A DNA stretch of 64,000 nucleotides. Source: an uncultured Pseudomonadota bacterium. GTDB taxonomy: Bacteria; Pseudomonadota; Gammaproteobacteria; Steroidobacterales; Steroidobacteraceae. The notes under the pieces are model-generated. The model was not told the DNA's origin and did not search any database. It saw only the letters and a program-made list of their open reading frames with translations. The stretch lies in NCBI GenBank assembly GCA_903828595.1, contig CAIKMS010000016.1, positions 303,036 through 367,035 on the forward strand, in the 5' to 3' direction. The translations under genes and the position numbers were made by a program. Positions 1 to 9,414 of this stretch are shown in pieces; position 1 is the stretch's first letter, and every line of letters starts with the position of its first letter.

Positions 1-667
1 TGCGGCGCTTGCGAATCGTCCCGATCGGCTTGAGATGCGTGAGGTGTTAAAACACTGGAGTGGCCATGCCGCCGTGGATGATCCGGCCTTTCGTCTAGTC
101 AGGCGATTTCGTCAGGAAGTCGAGGCGCGTGCCTTTTACATGATGATCGCTCCGGCCCGAGCTCGGGCACCCGGTTTTGAATGGGTTATTCCGGCGCGCT
201 TCGAAGGTCCTCTGTGGATGTTGGTTGATCAAAAGCCTGCTCATCTGCTAGCTACGCGCTACGCCAGTTGGGATGCTTTTCTCTTAGAGTCTGCCGACGC
301 AGCAGCCAAGCTTCCGTCCGTTTGTAAGACCTTGGCGACCTGTACGTGGGGCACGGTGCACGTGACTCAAGTGCGCCATCCGTTGGGTGGCGTGTTGCCT
401 GGGCTATCCGGTGCTTTGAATATGCCAGAGCTGAGTATGCCTGGCGATGAAGATATGCCACGAGTAATTGGTGTGCATGCTGGTGCTTCTGAGCGCTTCA
501 GCGTTTCCCCAGGGCATGAGTCAGAGGCGTATTTTCATATGCCTGGCGGTGAGAGCGGTAATCCTTTATCGCCGTACTATCGTGAGGGTTTTGAGGCATG
601 GGTGACGGGTAAGCCTACCGCTTTCTTGCCGGGTAGTGCCGTACACACCCTGACCTTGATGCCCTGA
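1..667 (+). CDS. Penicillin acylase family protein (peptidase S45), C-terminal part only
   Basis: The frame is open from the window edge, so the 5' end is missing and about 222 C-terminal residues remain. The end of the protein carries the stretch typical of the beta chain of S45 Ntn-hydrolases: ASERF, SPGHESEAYFHMPGGESG, then PLSPYYREGFEAW and a final HTLTLMP. Family members are exported and cut themselves into two chains; they hydrolyse amide bonds of acylated substrates such as beta-lactams or N-acyl-homoserine lactones. The catalytic N-terminal Ser of the beta chain and the signal peptide would lie outside the window. The substrate cannot be told from this part. A MoxR-type gene follows 33 nt downstream. 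Confidence 0.85.
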   Translation, partial: AALANRPDRLEMREVLKHWSGHAAVDDPAFRLVRRFRQEVEARAFYMMIAPARARAPGFEWVIPARFEGPLWMLVDQKPAHLLATRYASWDAFLLESADAAAKLPSVCKTLATCTWGTVHVTQVRHPLGGVLPGLSGALNMPELSMPGDEDMPRVIGVHAGASERFSVSPGHESEAYFHMPGGESGNPLSPYYREGFEAWVTGKPTAFLPGSAVHTLTLMP

Positions 668-700
668 GTGTAATGGTCGTTAACTAAGACGAGCTCTTTC

Positions 701-1555
701 ATGCAGGCTACGCGCTTTACCGGGACCGATCGCTATGTGGCGACCGACGACTTGATGTTGGCGGTAAATGCCGCTATCACTTTGAGTAGGCCTTTGTTGA
801 TTAAGGGTGAGCCGGGCACGGGCAAAACGCAGCTCGCTCAAGAGGTGGCGGCTGGGCTTTCACGACCCCTCTTTGAGTGGCACATTAAGTCGACCACTAA
901 GGCGCAGCAGGGCCTTTACGAGTACGACGCTGTTTCGCGTTTGCGCGATTCCCAGTTAGGCGATGATCGTGTGCGCGATATTTCTAATTACATCGTGCGC
1001 GGTCGAGTCTGGGAAGCCTTCGCCTGTGAGACGCCGCCAGTCTTGTTGATTGATGAAATCGATAAAGCCGATATCGAATTTCCAAATGATTTATTGCGCG
1101 AATTGGATCGGATGGAGTTTTTTGTCTACGAAACGCGCGAATTGATAAAAGCCAGACATCGGCCCTTGATCATCATTACCAGCAATAATGAAAAAGAGTT
1201 GCCCGACGCGTTTTTGCGGCGCTGTTTCTTTCATTACATTCGCTTCCCCGATGAGTCGACTATGCAGCGCATCGTCGATATGCATTTTCCGGGCCTGAAG
1301 CGCGATCTGCTCAAGGAGGCCTTACAGGTCTTCTACACTTTGCGTGAAGTCCCCGGCTTGAAGAAAAAGCCTTCCACATCAGAGCTACTGGATTGGCTCA
1401 AATTGCTGCTGGCTGAGGATATTGCAGCAGATGCCCTGCGTGAGAGCGATGCAAAAAAGCAAATTCCTCCGATGCACGGTGCATTGCTGAAAAATGAGCA
1501 GGATGTGCATTTGTATGAGCAACTACTGTTTTTGAATCGCAGGAATGCTCGTTAG
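701..1555 (+). CDS. MoxR-family AAA+ ATPase
   Basis: 284-residue AAA+ ATPase. Walker A is GEPGTGKT (about residues 37-44) and Walker B is VLLIDEIDKAD (about 114-124), followed by a sensor-1-like IIITSNNEKELPDAFLRRC segment. MoxR-type ATPases act as chaperones that fold, load metal into or remodel partner complexes, usually together with a VWA protein. The 3' end overlaps the downstream VWA gene by 11 nt, so the two are probably translationally coupled and work as a pair. The close match in arrangement is to CoxD/CoxE-like pairs, but no carbon monoxide dehydrogenase gene is visible here, so the client is unknown. Confidence 0.9.
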   Translation: MQATRFTGTDRYVATDDLMLAVNAAITLSRPLLIKGEPGTGKTQLAQEVAAGLSRPLFEWHIKSTTKAQQGLYEYDAVSRLRDSQLGDDRVRDISNYIVRGRVWEAFACETPPVLLIDEIDKADIEFPNDLLRELDRMEFFVYETRELIKARHRPLIIITSNNEKELPDAFLRRCFFHYIRFPDESTMQRIVDMHFPGLKRDLLKEALQVFYTLREVPGLKKKPSTSELLDWLKLLLAEDIAADALRESDAKKQIPPMHGALLKNEQDVHLYEQLLFLNRRNAR

Positions 1556-2726
1556 ATTTTTCTTGGCGCTGCGTAGCGCCGGAATTCCTGTTTCCACGAC
1601 CGAATTTCTAGCACTGCTAGAAGCGATGCAAGCTCGTGTCGCCTCTCATAGCGTTGAGGATTTTTACGCGCTTGCGCGATTGGTGCTGGTTAAGGATGAG
1701 CGGCACTACGATCGTTATGATCGGGTTTACGCGGATTATCTCAAGGGTATCCAAACCTCGTTCGAGGCGTTGGCTCAAGGCGACGTGCCTGCCGACTGGC
1801 TGCGCTCCAAGGCACAGTTGCTGCTCAGTCCTGAGGAACAGGCGGCGATTAATAAGTTGGGAGGCTTCGAGGAGTTGATGCGCCAGTTTGCGCAGCGTTT
1901 GTCTGAGCAGTCCGGTCGGCATGAAGGTGGCTCGAAGTGGATCGGGACGGGCGGACGATCGCCTTTTGGCAACGATGGGTACCACCCTGAGGGTGTGCGT
2001 GTAGGTGGGCAGTCGCGCAATCAGCGCGCGGTGAAGGTCTGGGACCGGCGTGAGTTTAAAAACCTCGCGGACAATGTGGAGCTGGGTACGCGAAACATTA
2101 AAGTCGCCTTGCGGCGTTTACGTCGCTTTGCACGCGAAGGGGCCCAAGACCACCTGGATCTTGACGCTACCATTAGCGCGACCGCGCGCAATGCCGGTTA
2201 TCTGGATCTGAAGTTAGTCGCCGAGCGACGTAATGCTATTAAGGTGTTGTTGCTGTTGGATGTAGGTGGTTCTATGGACCGCTACGTCCGGCTGTGTGAG
2301 GAGCTGTTCAGTGCTGCACGCAGCGAATTTAAGCATCTGCGACAGTATTATTTTCATAACTGTGTTTACGAGTCTTTGTGGATCGACAACGCTCGGCGCC
2401 ATCAACAGCGACTTCCCACAACGGAGTTGTGGCGTACCTACGGTCCGGACTATCGGCTCGTTATCGTCGGTGACGCGACCATGAGTCCTTATGAGATCTC
2501 TCAGCCTGGTGGCAGTGTTGAGCATTGGAACGAAGAGTCTGGCGCACGCTGGCTTGCGCGGTTATTGAGCGCCTTCCCACATCACGCCTGGTTAAACCCA
2601 GCCGCCCGCGAGAGCTGGGATCGTACCGCCTCTATTGGTATGGCGCGCGATTTGCTGGCCGGACGCATGTATCCCTTAACTCTGGCGGGATTGGACCAAG
2701 CTGCGCGCGCACTCACTTCTCAATAA
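1545..2726 (+). CDS. VWA-domain protein, CoxE-like
   Basis: 393 residues. The N-terminal half is charged and resembles the CoxE-like family; the C-terminal half is a von Willebrand A domain. The metal-site segment reads LLLDVGGSMDRYVRLCEEL (about 235-253), that is DxGGS instead of the classical DxSxS, as is common in CoxE-like VWA proteins. A later VIVGDATMSPYEI segment fits the remaining metal-site loop. Genes of this type pair with MoxR ATPases, as here, and are thought to recruit the client protein. The gene starts inside the upstream ATPase gene. It ends 30 nt from the convergent peroxiredoxin gene, with no clear terminator between. Confidence 0.88.
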   Translation: MLVRFFLALRSAGIPVSTTEFLALLEAMQARVASHSVEDFYALARLVLVKDERHYDRYDRVYADYLKGIQTSFEALAQGDVPADWLRSKAQLLLSPEEQAAINKLGGFEELMRQFAQRLSEQSGRHEGGSKWIGTGGRSPFGNDGYHPEGVRVGGQSRNQRAVKVWDRREFKNLADNVELGTRNIKVALRRLRRFAREGAQDHLDLDATISATARNAGYLDLKLVAERRNAIKVLLLLDVGGSMDRYVRLCEELFSAARSEFKHLRQYYFHNCVYESLWIDNARRHQQRLPTTELWRTYGPDYRLVIVGDATMSPYEISQPGGSVEHWNEESGARWLARLLSAFPHHAWLNPAARESWDRTASIGMARDLLAGRMYPLTLAGLDQAARALTSQ

Positions 2727-2756
2727 TCACTGACTCACGCTTTAATCGGCGTTTGT

Positions 2757-3323
2757 TCAAGGTTGATTCGTGTGAGCTTTTAGGGCTTTGATATCCGTTA
2801 GCAGGGTTTTGGAATGGCTTTTGGGGTCTACATTCGTGTAGTGAGCCGCGATCATGCCGGCCGGATCGATAACAAAAGTCTCACGCTTGGTAAACAACCC
2901 ACCTAGCATCGACAAAACGCCATAATCGCGCGCCGTTTTTTTGCTCGTATCGGCTAACAGCGGAAAGGGCAGATGCTGCTCCGTCGCAAACTTCTGATGC
3001 GACTTCTCATCATCCAGGCTGATGCCTAAGACTACGATTCCCGCGTCGTGAAAAGCGAACAGGTTATCGCGAAATTCGCAGGCCTCTGTGGTGCATCCTG
3101 GCGTTCCATCTTTAGGGTAGAAGTACAGCACGACCCACTGCCCGTGATAACTGGCTAATGTTCGTTCGGTACCGCTTTGGTCTTTGAGAGCAAAAGCAGG
3201 AGCTTGGGTACCAATGGACGGGCTGGCGCCGGCCTGATTACAAGCACTGATGAGTAAACTCGTGACCAACACGAGACCCAAAGCGACGCTCAACTGTAGG
3301 CCGCGCTCTAGAAAATGGGTCAT
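2757..3323 (-). CDS. bcp: Peroxiredoxin of the BCP/PrxQ type with a lipoprotein signal
   Basis: 188 residues. Residues about 36-185 form an AhpC/TSA-type peroxiredoxin domain: FYPKDGTPGCTTEACEFRD contains the peroxidatic Cys77 and a resolving Cys82 five residues later, the 1-Cys-to-2-Cys spacing of the BCP/PrxQ group. It would reduce hydroperoxides using thioredoxin-like donors. The N-terminus is a hydrophobic signal ending in the lipobox ISAC (Cys28) followed by Asn, so the mature protein should be a lipid-anchored envelope protein, probably at the outer membrane. Most BCPs are cytoplasmic and lack such a signal. The gene lies alone on the minus strand, convergent with the VWA gene. Confidence 0.9.
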   Translation of the reverse strand: MTHFLERGLQLSVALGLVLVTSLLISACNQAGASPSIGTQAPAFALKDQSGTERTLASYHGQWVVLYFYPKDGTPGCTTEACEFRDNLFAFHDAGIVVLGISLDDEKSHQKFATEQHLPFPLLADTSKKTARDYGVLSMLGGLFTKRETFVIDPAGMIAAHYTNVDPKSHSKTLLTDIKALKAHTNQP

Positions 3324-3439
3324 TGCGTTAACTCCTTAGACGTAGAACAGGCAGGCTATCTAGCGCTGCCATTAGGTTTTTCCATTCGTGGCCGACAAAA
3401 AGGTGGCCAACCGTCGGTTTGTAAGGCCATGATGCCACG

Positions 3440-4615
3440 ATGAACGCCCAAGCGCAGGCCAGTCAACGCGACCTTCAGGATCCGAAGGGGCGGCCTAAGC
3501 TTGCCTTGGTGTTACCCGGCGCGGGTGCACGAGGCGCCTATCAGGTGGGTGTCATCAAAGCCTTGGCCGAGTGGGTGCCTGCGGGTGAGCCGCTGCCGTT
3601 TAGGGTTTTGACCGGCAATTCGGCAGGTGCCATCTTGTCGGCGGTGCTGGCCAGTAATGCCGGCGAGTTTCGCCGCGGTGCGATCAATCTGGAGCGGGTC
3701 TGGCGTAATTTTCATGCCGACCAGGTCATCCGCTGCGACGGCAGCACAATGCTTCGCTCCGGCCTGGCCTGGCTGCGAGCGATGGTGAGCTTCGGCACCC
3801 TGGGTCGCGCCCCAACCGCCGTTTTTGACACCAGCCCCTTACGGGCCTTGCTAGAGCGGCACGTAAACTTCTCGCGCATACGTTTTGCGCTGGATACCGG
3901 ATTGCTGGATGCCATTGCCATCACCGCATCGGCCTATCAAAGCGCACGATCCATCGCATTTTTTGATAGCGCGTACCCGATTGCGCCGTGGCAGCGCGAT
4001 TGGCGTCAGGGCGAGCACGCAGAGCTTTCATTGGACCATCTGATGGCCAGTGCGGCGGTGCCCTTTTTGTTCCCGTCGGTGTTGATGAATGGGGAACATT
4101 TTGGTGACGGAGCCATGCGCCAGGTCGCGCCGCTGTCACCGGCTATTCATTTAGGCGCTGACAAGATGTTAGTCGTCACGGTGCGTGAGCAGAAGCGCCC
4201 GCTGGAGACTGGCGATAGTGTCCCACCCTCCATGGGCCATATCTTCGGCTTTATGCTGGATACGCTGTTTATGGATGGTCTGCAGGGGGACATGGAGCGG
4301 CTGACTCGTGACAATCAGTTAGCGCAGCTTTCCGGTGGTGCCTTGCCAGAGGTACGCCACGTGCTGCCGTTTTTACTGGAACCCACGCTGGACTTTGGCG
4401 CAGTCGCAGAGCGGCACGCCGAGGAGTTCCCGCGCAGTATGCGCACCTTGATGCGAGTGATAGGTGCTGATAATCATGCCGGGCGACTGCTGTTATCGTA
4501 TTTGTTGTTCGAGTCTGGCTACACGCGTGAGCTTATCGCCTGTGGTTACGCCGACGCCTATCGTCGGCGCGAGGAATTAGTGACGTTTTTAGGCGAGCCC
4601 TTTGCTTTCCGCTAA
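3440..4615 (+). CDS. Patatin-like phospholipase
   Basis: 391 residues. The patatin Ser/Asp dyad is complete: the oxyanion segment [11 protein letters not shown] (about 27-37), the nucleophile elbow GNSAG with Ser61, and DGA with Asp223. Such proteins hydrolyse acyl esters of phospholipids or triglycerides. There is no obvious signal peptide or C-terminal barrel, so it is probably a cytoplasmic or membrane-associated lipase of the RssA/YchK kind with a longer C-terminal region (about 230-391) that I cannot assign. The 3' end overlaps the convergent rapZ gene by 27 nt. Confidence 0.9.
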   Translation: MNAQAQASQRDLQDPKGRPKLALVLPGAGARGAYQVGVIKALAEWVPAGEPLPFRVLTGNSAGAILSAVLASNAGEFRRGAINLERVWRNFHADQVIRCDGSTMLRSGLAWLRAMVSFGTLGRAPTAVFDTSPLRALLERHVNFSRIRFALDTGLLDAIAITASAYQSARSIAFFDSAYPIAPWQRDWRQGEHAELSLDHLMASAAVPFLFPSVLMNGEHFGDGAMRQVAPLSPAIHLGADKMLVVTVREQKRPLETGDSVPPSMGHIFGFMLDTLFMDGLQGDMERLTRDNQLAQLSGGALPEVRHVLPFLLEPTLDFGAVAERHAEEFPRSMRTLMRVIGADNHAGRLLLSYLLFESGYTRELIACGYADAYRRREELVTFLGEPFAFR

Positions 4616-5464
4616 CGACGTGTGCCGGGAAATAACGCGTGGGTGATGAGCTCGAAAATGGGCCGACAGTTTTTCTGCTAAGTAAACCGAGCGATGTCGT
4701 CCGCCGGTACAGCCCAGCGCTACGGTCAGATAGCTGCGGTTATTACGCTGGTACTCGGGGATCCTCTTTTCCATGAAGCTGATGATATCGGCTAAATAAC
4801 TTTGCACATTAGCCTGGGCATCCAGGTAGCGTATGACGGGTTCGTCAAGACCACTGAATGGCTGCAGATCCGGTTCCCAATAGGGATTGGGTAAGGTGCG
4901 TGCATCAAAGACGAAATCTACGTCTCCGGGAATGCCGTGCTTGAACCCAAAAGACTCAAACATGATGGAAATCTCGCCATCATCGCGTTGTTCGACTCGG
5001 CTACGAATCAGTTCTCTTAGTTCATGCACGCTGGTGCGTGAGGTATCGAGGTTCAGATCTGCCGCGTAAGACAAAGGCTCTAGCAGGTGGCGTTCTTCAG
5101 CGATCGCTTCACGCAAGTCCACGCCATCGCGCGTCAGTGGGTGGCGGCGTCGTGTTTCACCGTAGCGGCGTAAGAGCACATACTCATCAGCATGAATATA
5201 GATGACATCACAGGAAATTCCGCTTTTGCGCAGGTCACGCACGATGCCAGGAATGGCCGCTAACTCCGCAGGACGGTTTCGTGCGTCTAAGCCAATGGCT
5301 GTTTTGGAATAGGTCTCCTGCGAGGTTCGCACGGTGTGCGAGATGAAATCGTTCAGCAATCCGGCGGGAATGTTATCGATGCAATACCAGCCCAGGTCTT
5401 CCAGCATGCGCAGCGCCACGCTCTTACCCGATCCGGAAAGACCGCTCACGATAATCACTCGCAT
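4589..5464 (-). CDS. rapZ: RNase adapter / nucleotide-binding protein RapZ
   Basis: 291 residues. Walker A GLSGSGKS (8-15) opens the N-terminal P-loop domain. The C-terminal half carries the conserved [19 protein letters not shown] segment of the RNA-binding domain. In enterobacteria RapZ binds small RNAs such as GlmZ and presents them to RNase E, controlling glucosamine-6-phosphate synthesis. A strong ribosome-binding site (GGGAGG) precedes the ATG. ptsN, which usually stands directly upstream, is missing: only 117 nt separate hpf from rapZ, and this gap holds a terminator. The 3' end overlaps the patatin gene tail to tail. Confidence 0.95.
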   Translation of the reverse strand: MRVIIVSGLSGSGKSVALRMLEDLGWYCIDNIPAGLLNDFISHTVRTSQETYSKTAIGLDARNRPAELAAIPGIVRDLRKSGISCDVIYIHADEYVLLRRYGETRRRHPLTRDGVDLREAIAEERHLLEPLSYAADLNLDTSRTSVHELRELIRSRVEQRDDGEISIMFESFGFKHGIPGDVDFVFDARTLPNPYWEPDLQPFSGLDEPVIRYLDAQANVQSYLADIISFMEKRIPEYQRNNRSYLTVALGCTGGRHRSVYLAEKLSAHFRAHHPRVISRHTSLAESKGLA

Positions 5465-5485
5465 GATTTATTCGCCTCCCTAGCC

Positions 5486-5528
5486 GAAAAACCGATGAGC
5501 GACATGCGAAACCGTGTCGCTCATCGGT
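5486..5528 (-). terminator. Rho-independent terminator between hpf and rapZ
   Basis: A perfect 14-bp stem: ACCGATGAGCGACA at 5491-5504 pairs with its exact complement at 5515-5528 around a 10-nt loop. On the minus strand the stem is followed at once by five T residues. It should stop or attenuate transcripts coming from rpoN-hpf, leaving rapZ to read-through or to a promoter I cannot locate in the short gap. Confidence 0.85.
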
Positions 5529-5581
5529 ACTTTATCGAAAAAACGAAGGTCCTACTGGCCGGCAGATCAGCTCCACCGGTA

Positions 5582-5905
5582 TCAGGCTGGCGGCTGGCCG
5601 TGCGGAGCCTCCGCCGCATGATGGTCGGTGCGCTTTTCTTTCTCCTTGGTCAGTAATCGGTCCAGCTTATCGGACAGTAAGTCGATAGCCGTGTACATGT
5701 CCGTGTCGGTGGCTTCCGCATGCAGCGTCGCGCCACGAACGTGTAAGGTCGCCTCGACCTTCTGGACGAGCTTCTCAACGCTGAATACGCAGTGGGCATC
5801 CCGGACACTGTCAAAGTGTCGTGCGAGGCGCTCAAATCGTTTTTCCAGTTGGGTTTTCATCGACGGCGTTACCGTGATGTGAAGGCCGGTCATCGTAATT
5901 TGCAT
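5582..5905 (-). CDS. hpf: Ribosome hibernation promoting factor, short form (HPF/YfiA family)
   Basis: 107 residues from the ATG chosen here, which has AAGGAG 8 nt upstream; the frame extends further 5' but without support. The sequence matches the sigma-54 modulation/ribosome hibernation family: MQITMTGLHITVTPSMK at the start, then the ATLHVRGATLHAEATDTDMYTAIDLLSDKL core. It lacks the C-terminal domain of long HPF. The protein binds the decoding centre of idle 30S subunits and favours 100S dimers in stationary phase. It lies directly downstream of rpoN, its usual place, and is followed by a strong terminator. Confidence 0.95.
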   Translation of the reverse strand: MQITMTGLHITVTPSMKTQLEKRFERLARHFDSVRDAHCVFSVEKLVQKVEATLHVRGATLHAEATDTDMYTAIDLLSDKLDRLLTKEKEKRTDHHAAEAPHGQPPA

Positions 5906-5963
5906 GGTCACTTCTCCTTGATCCACTCTGCGTAAAACCAAGATCAACCTGTGCTACCGCCGG

Positions 5964-7442
5964 TCAGCACCCCCGCGCCGGGACGCGGCGGCGCTCGCTG
6001 GACGGAGCAATGTTCATAGACTCACGGTACTTGGCTACGGTCCGTCGCGCTACCTGTGCACCGTCTTTAGTTAACACTTCTGCAATTTTATTGTCAGAAA
6101 GTGGACTGGACGGGTCTTCGGCAGCAATCATCTTGCGGATCTTGGCGCGAATAGCCGTGGAGGACAGCTCCGAGCCGTCGGTACCGGCGACATGGCTGGA
6201 GAAAAAATACCGGAATTCGATCACGCCACGCGGGGTGTGCATGTATTTGCCGGTGGTGACCCTAGAGATGGTCGATTCATGCAGTTCCACGGCCTCGGCG
6301 ACATCGCGCAGCACCATAGGCTGCATGGACTCTTCGCCATGGTTGAAATACCCGATTTGGCGCTCGACGATGCAGCGCGCCACTTTCAACATCGTTTCGT
6401 TGCGGATCTCCAGGCTGCGCAGCAGCCAGCGGGCTTCCTGGAGTTGGGTGCGCATGACGGCATGATCCGAGGCGCGTGTCAGCAGCCCGGCGTAAGATTG
6501 ATTGAGTTTGACCCGCGGCAAGGCCCCCACATTGATCTCCACAGCCCATCCCTCGTTGCCGCGACGCACGTACACGTCGGGGACTATGTATTCGGGTTCT
6601 GCGGGTTGAATCGTTGAGCCCGGACGGGGGTGGCAGGAGCGTACCAAGGCCAGTGCAATACTGAGTTCTTCTTCCGAGCACTGCACCATGCGCCGCAATG
6701 GGCCAAATTGGTGGTTGGCAACCAGATCCAGATGTTCGCGCGCAATCGTTAAGGCTACCTGCCGGCAGGGCACCTCTTCGGACAGCTGCAAAAGCTGCAG
6801 CTCAATGCATTCAGCAACCGAGCGAGCCGCTACACCGACTGGGTCGCAGGCTTGGACGTGGCGTAACGCCGCCTCGATGTCGGCGAGCTCGACCTTTAGC
6901 TCAGCAGGCAGCGTTTGGTGCAGTTCTTCCAGCGAGTCTGTGAGGTATCCGTCATCGTTGATGCTGTCAACGATGAGCGTGGCCACCGCTAAGGTCGTGT
7001 CGCTGAGTTTGCTCAGCTCTAGCTGCCAAAGCAGATGCTCACGCAGGCTTTCCCCGCGGCGATCCGATAACTCTAGGGCTCGGTCCTCATCGCCGGACCA
7101 GTTCGATACTTCACTAATCTGCGCGCTGTTGCTTTCCCAGTCATCGGCGCCGGTATCAACGGCTTCCGAATCGTGGGTGTCCGTCGCTTGCGGCTCGATG
7201 ACGGCCGTGCTCTCGTCGCTGCCCGTCGTTGCGTGCGCCGGCAACTGCTCAGATAAGGCCTCTAGGGATTCGAGCTCGTCGTTATCGTCGTCAGCTTCGA
7301 GCATGACGTTTTGTTCGAGCGCCTCACGAACCTGCTGCTGTAGCTCCAGCGCCGGCAGCTGTAACAAGCGGATAGCCTGCTGCAGCTGAGGGGTCATGGT
7401 GAGTTGCTGCCCTAGGCGCAGCTGCAGTGAAGGTTTGAGCAT
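5964..7442 (-). CDS. rpoN: RNA polymerase sigma-54 factor
   Basis: 492 residues with the three regions of the family: a Gln/Leu-rich N-terminal activator-interacting region (LRLGQQLTMTPQLQQAIRLL, about 8-27), a very acidic linker (about 48-120), then the core-binding and DNA-binding regions. The signature RpoN box ARRTVAKYRE lies near the C-terminus, and the protein ends with a short basic tail. It directs RNA polymerase to -24/-12 promoters, for example of pilin and nitrogen genes. The position directly downstream of lptB and upstream of hpf is the ancestral gammaproteobacterial order. Confidence 0.97.
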   Translation of the reverse strand: MLKPSLQLRLGQQLTMTPQLQQAIRLLQLPALELQQQVREALEQNVMLEADDDNDELESLEALSEQLPAHATTGSDESTAVIEPQATDTHDSEAVDTGADDWESNSAQISEVSNWSGDEDRALELSDRRGESLREHLLWQLELSKLSDTTLAVATLIVDSINDDGYLTDSLEELHQTLPAELKVELADIEAALRHVQACDPVGVAARSVAECIELQLLQLSEEVPCRQVALTIAREHLDLVANHQFGPLRRMVQCSEEELSIALALVRSCHPRPGSTIQPAEPEYIVPDVYVRRGNEGWAVEINVGALPRVKLNQSYAGLLTRASDHAVMRTQLQEARWLLRSLEIRNETMLKVARCIVERQIGYFNHGEESMQPMVLRDVAEAVELHESTISRVTTGKYMHTPRGVIEFRYFFSSHVAGTDGSELSSTAIRAKIRKMIAAEDPSSPLSDNKIAEVLTKDGAQVARRTVAKYRESMNIAPSSERRRVPARGC

Positions 7443-7503
7443 AGTTCAAAAGGCAATTGTTCCGGCGGACGTTACGCGGCGGCTCTACGCCGTACGCTCC
7501 TCG

Positions 7504-8229
7504 CTACATCCTGAAGTCTTGTCCCAAGTACACCTCACGAACCTGAGCATTTGCAAGGATATCTTCCGCAGTTCCGGAAGCGATCACACTTCCTTGGCTA
7601 ACTATGTACGCGCGACTGCAAATGCCAAGGGTTTCACGGACGTTGTGGTCGGTAATCAATACGCCGATGCCCCGCTCACGCAGCACGTGAATGCTGGCCT
7701 GGATATCAGCCACGGCCAGAGGATCTACGCCAGCGAAGGGTTCATCCAAGAGCACAAATTGTGGCTCCATGGCCAACGCTCTGGCGATTTCTACCCGGCG
7801 ACGCTCGCCGCCAGACAGGCTTTGGCCCAAGCTGTCCCGTAAGTGCGCGACTTTAAGTTCATCGAGCAATTCCTCTAGGCGCTGTTGACGAGCGTGACGG
7901 TCGAGGTCGCTGCGCATCTCGAGGATCGACAGGACATTGTCGGCCACGGACATTTTGCGAAATACCGAAGCTTCCTGCGGCAGGTATCCCAACCCTAAGG
8001 CGGCACGGCGGTGCATGGGCAGGCGAGTGACATCACGTTGATTCAGTTCGATTTGTCCGGCGTCACTACGAACCAGGCCTACGATCATGTAGAACGCCGT
8101 GGTCTTGCCGGCACCGTTCGGGCCTAAGAGCCCCACGATCTCACCACCGCCCACTTCCAGGGACAAATCGCGCACGACCTGGCGCGATTGATACGCCTTT
8201 GCCAGATGGCTGGCGCGTAGAAGACTCAT
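7504..8229 (-). CDS. lptB: LPS export ABC transporter ATP-binding protein LptB
   Basis: 241 residues from the ATG that overlaps the lptA stop codon in an ATGA; three codons further upstream an alternative ATG exists inside lptA. Walker [10 protein letters not shown], signature LSGGERRR, and Walker [14 protein letters not shown] are all present. LptB dimerises under LptF/LptG at the inner membrane and powers extraction of lipopolysaccharide into the Lpt bridge. lptF and lptG are not in the window, as expected. It is translationally coupled to lptA and followed by rpoN after 61 nt. Confidence 0.96.
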   Translation of the reverse strand: MSLLRASHLAKAYQSRQVVRDLSLEVGGGEIVGLLGPNGAGKTTAFYMIVGLVRSDAGQIELNQRDVTRLPMHRRAALGLGYLPQEASVFRKMSVADNVLSILEMRSDLDRHARQQRLEELLDELKVAHLRDSLGQSLSGGERRRVEIARALAMEPQFVLLDEPFAGVDPLAVADIQASIHVLRERGIGVLITDHNVRETLGICSRAYIVSQGSVIASGTAEDILANAQVREVYLGQDFRM

Positions 8230-8864
8230 CGTGTGCACCCTAGCTTGGGCAGGCTGCCCGGGTTGTCCTTAGGGTTGATGACGATATGCACTCGCTGATT
8301 GTCCTGATCTTCCGGGTTCGCCAGTACGCGCTGCTCCTGAATACTGTAGATCAGCGTGCGCCCATTAATCTGTCCGTCGCCATAACTGATGGAGGCCTGT
8401 TCGGACAGACGGATGGTTTGGGTCGTAAAATCGTAATTGATCCGCCCGGCGTGCCCTTTAGCGACGCATTGTTCGCGTTTTTGTTCAAAGGTTGCGGGGT
8501 TGCCCGTAATCACGGCGGAGTTGGGCGCGTTATGGGCGAATTCGACCACGGCGACATCGCTCAATAAGGCACCGTCAGCCAGCGTGATGCGTACATGGCC
8601 GCGAAAATCCCAGTGACTGTTGTCAAAGCTTAGCCCTGTGGCGGTGGCTTCATCCGACTCCACGGCGGTGGCGCCCTGGCTGATGCGCACGTGATGGAAT
8701 CGCAGAAGATTGTTGCGGTAATCAAAGTCTGAGGACTGCGCATCCAGGTTGATGGGCAGGCTTTTGTCGATCAATGGCGTCGTGGCGGCCTGGCCGCACG
8801 CCAGATACGCCGTCGCTAATAAAGGCAGCAGCCTGGCGGCAAGACGCGTGTTCTTAGCGTACAT
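8226..8864 (-). CDS. lptA: Lipopolysaccharide transport periplasmic protein LptA
   Basis: About 212 residues with a signal sequence (hydrophobic stretch around [19 protein letters not shown]) and an OstA/LptA beta-jellyroll region ([13 protein letters not shown], then repeats such as [15 protein letters not shown]). It forms the periplasmic bridge that carries LPS from LptC to LptD. The ATG at 8864 has AAAGG close upstream and is preferred; an ATG at 8879 in the same frame would add five residues. Either start lies inside the end of lptC, and the 3' end overlaps lptB, so the three genes are coupled. Confidence 0.93.
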   Translation of the reverse strand: MYAKNTRLAARLLPLLATAYLACGQAATTPLIDKSLPINLDAQSSDFDYRNNLLRFHHVRISQGATAVESDEATATGLSFDNSHWDFRGHVRITLADGALLSDVAVVEFAHNAPNSAVITGNPATFEQKREQCVAKGHAGRINYDFTTQTIRLSEQASISYGDGQINGRTLIYSIQEQRVLANPEDQDNQRVHIVINPKDNPGSLPKLGCTR

Positions 8865-9414
8865 ACTGGCCTTTGACATCCGATTTCAGCGTCAAGCGAT
8901 CCTGTTTTAAATCGGCCCACAGCCCGGTCGCCGTTACCTGCCGGCTGCCCATCTCGATGCTGACCGGCGCGCTGGTGGAGGCGATGCTGGTGGTGGTGTC
9001 TAGGCTCATCGTCGGGCTACGAACAATAGCCGCCGCTTGCTTGGCGAGTGGCGTTCCTGACAGCGTGACCTGGTCATAGAGAGTCACCACGCGGCCATTT
9101 TCGGGTAGTCGGCCGTTTTGGGCGGTGAGTAACCACGCCGAGCCGCCTTCAGGAAAATAATCAACCCTGACCGGAGATAATTGAATTTCGCCGCTTTTGG
9201 GATCCTGATCGGCGGTTTTCGTGGTGAGTTTTAGCGCGAGTCTGCCCGCGTCATCGGTTTCCATGACAGTGGCGTCTCGCAAATAGTAGCCGGGTTGCTC
9301 AAGCGACACGGTAGGCAAAGTCTGCTCGTCCGTAGGCAGTCTACGCACCAGCCACCAGCTGCCGGCCGCCAACACCGCCAGCAGGGTCAGCGTGCTAAAC
9401 GGCGGTGACTTCAC
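8854..9414 (-). CDS. lptC: LPS export system protein LptC
   Basis: 186 residues: one N-terminal membrane anchor (about 7-24, FSTLTLLAVLAAGSWWLV) followed by a periplasmic domain of the LptC fold, including the segment GYYLRDATVMETDDAGRLA. It links the LptBFG transporter to LptA at the inner membrane. The start overlaps kdsC by 4 nt (ATGA type) and the end overlaps lptA, the standard kdsC-lptC-lptA order. Confidence 0.93.
   Translation of the reverse strand: MKSPPFSTLTLLAVLAAGSWWLVRRLPTDEQTLPTVSLEQPGYYLRDATVMETDDAGRLALKLTTKTADQDPKSGEIQLSPVRVDYFPEGGSAWLLTAQNGRLPENGRVVTLYDQVTLSGTPLAKQAAAIVRSPTMSLDTTTSIASTSAPVSIEMGSRQVTATGLWADLKQDRLTLKSDVKGQYVR

Noticed and set aside
6688..7389. 233-codon plus-strand frame with many Ser and Arg residues
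   Set aside because: It lies antisense to rpoN, has a shadow-like composition and no recognisable domain.
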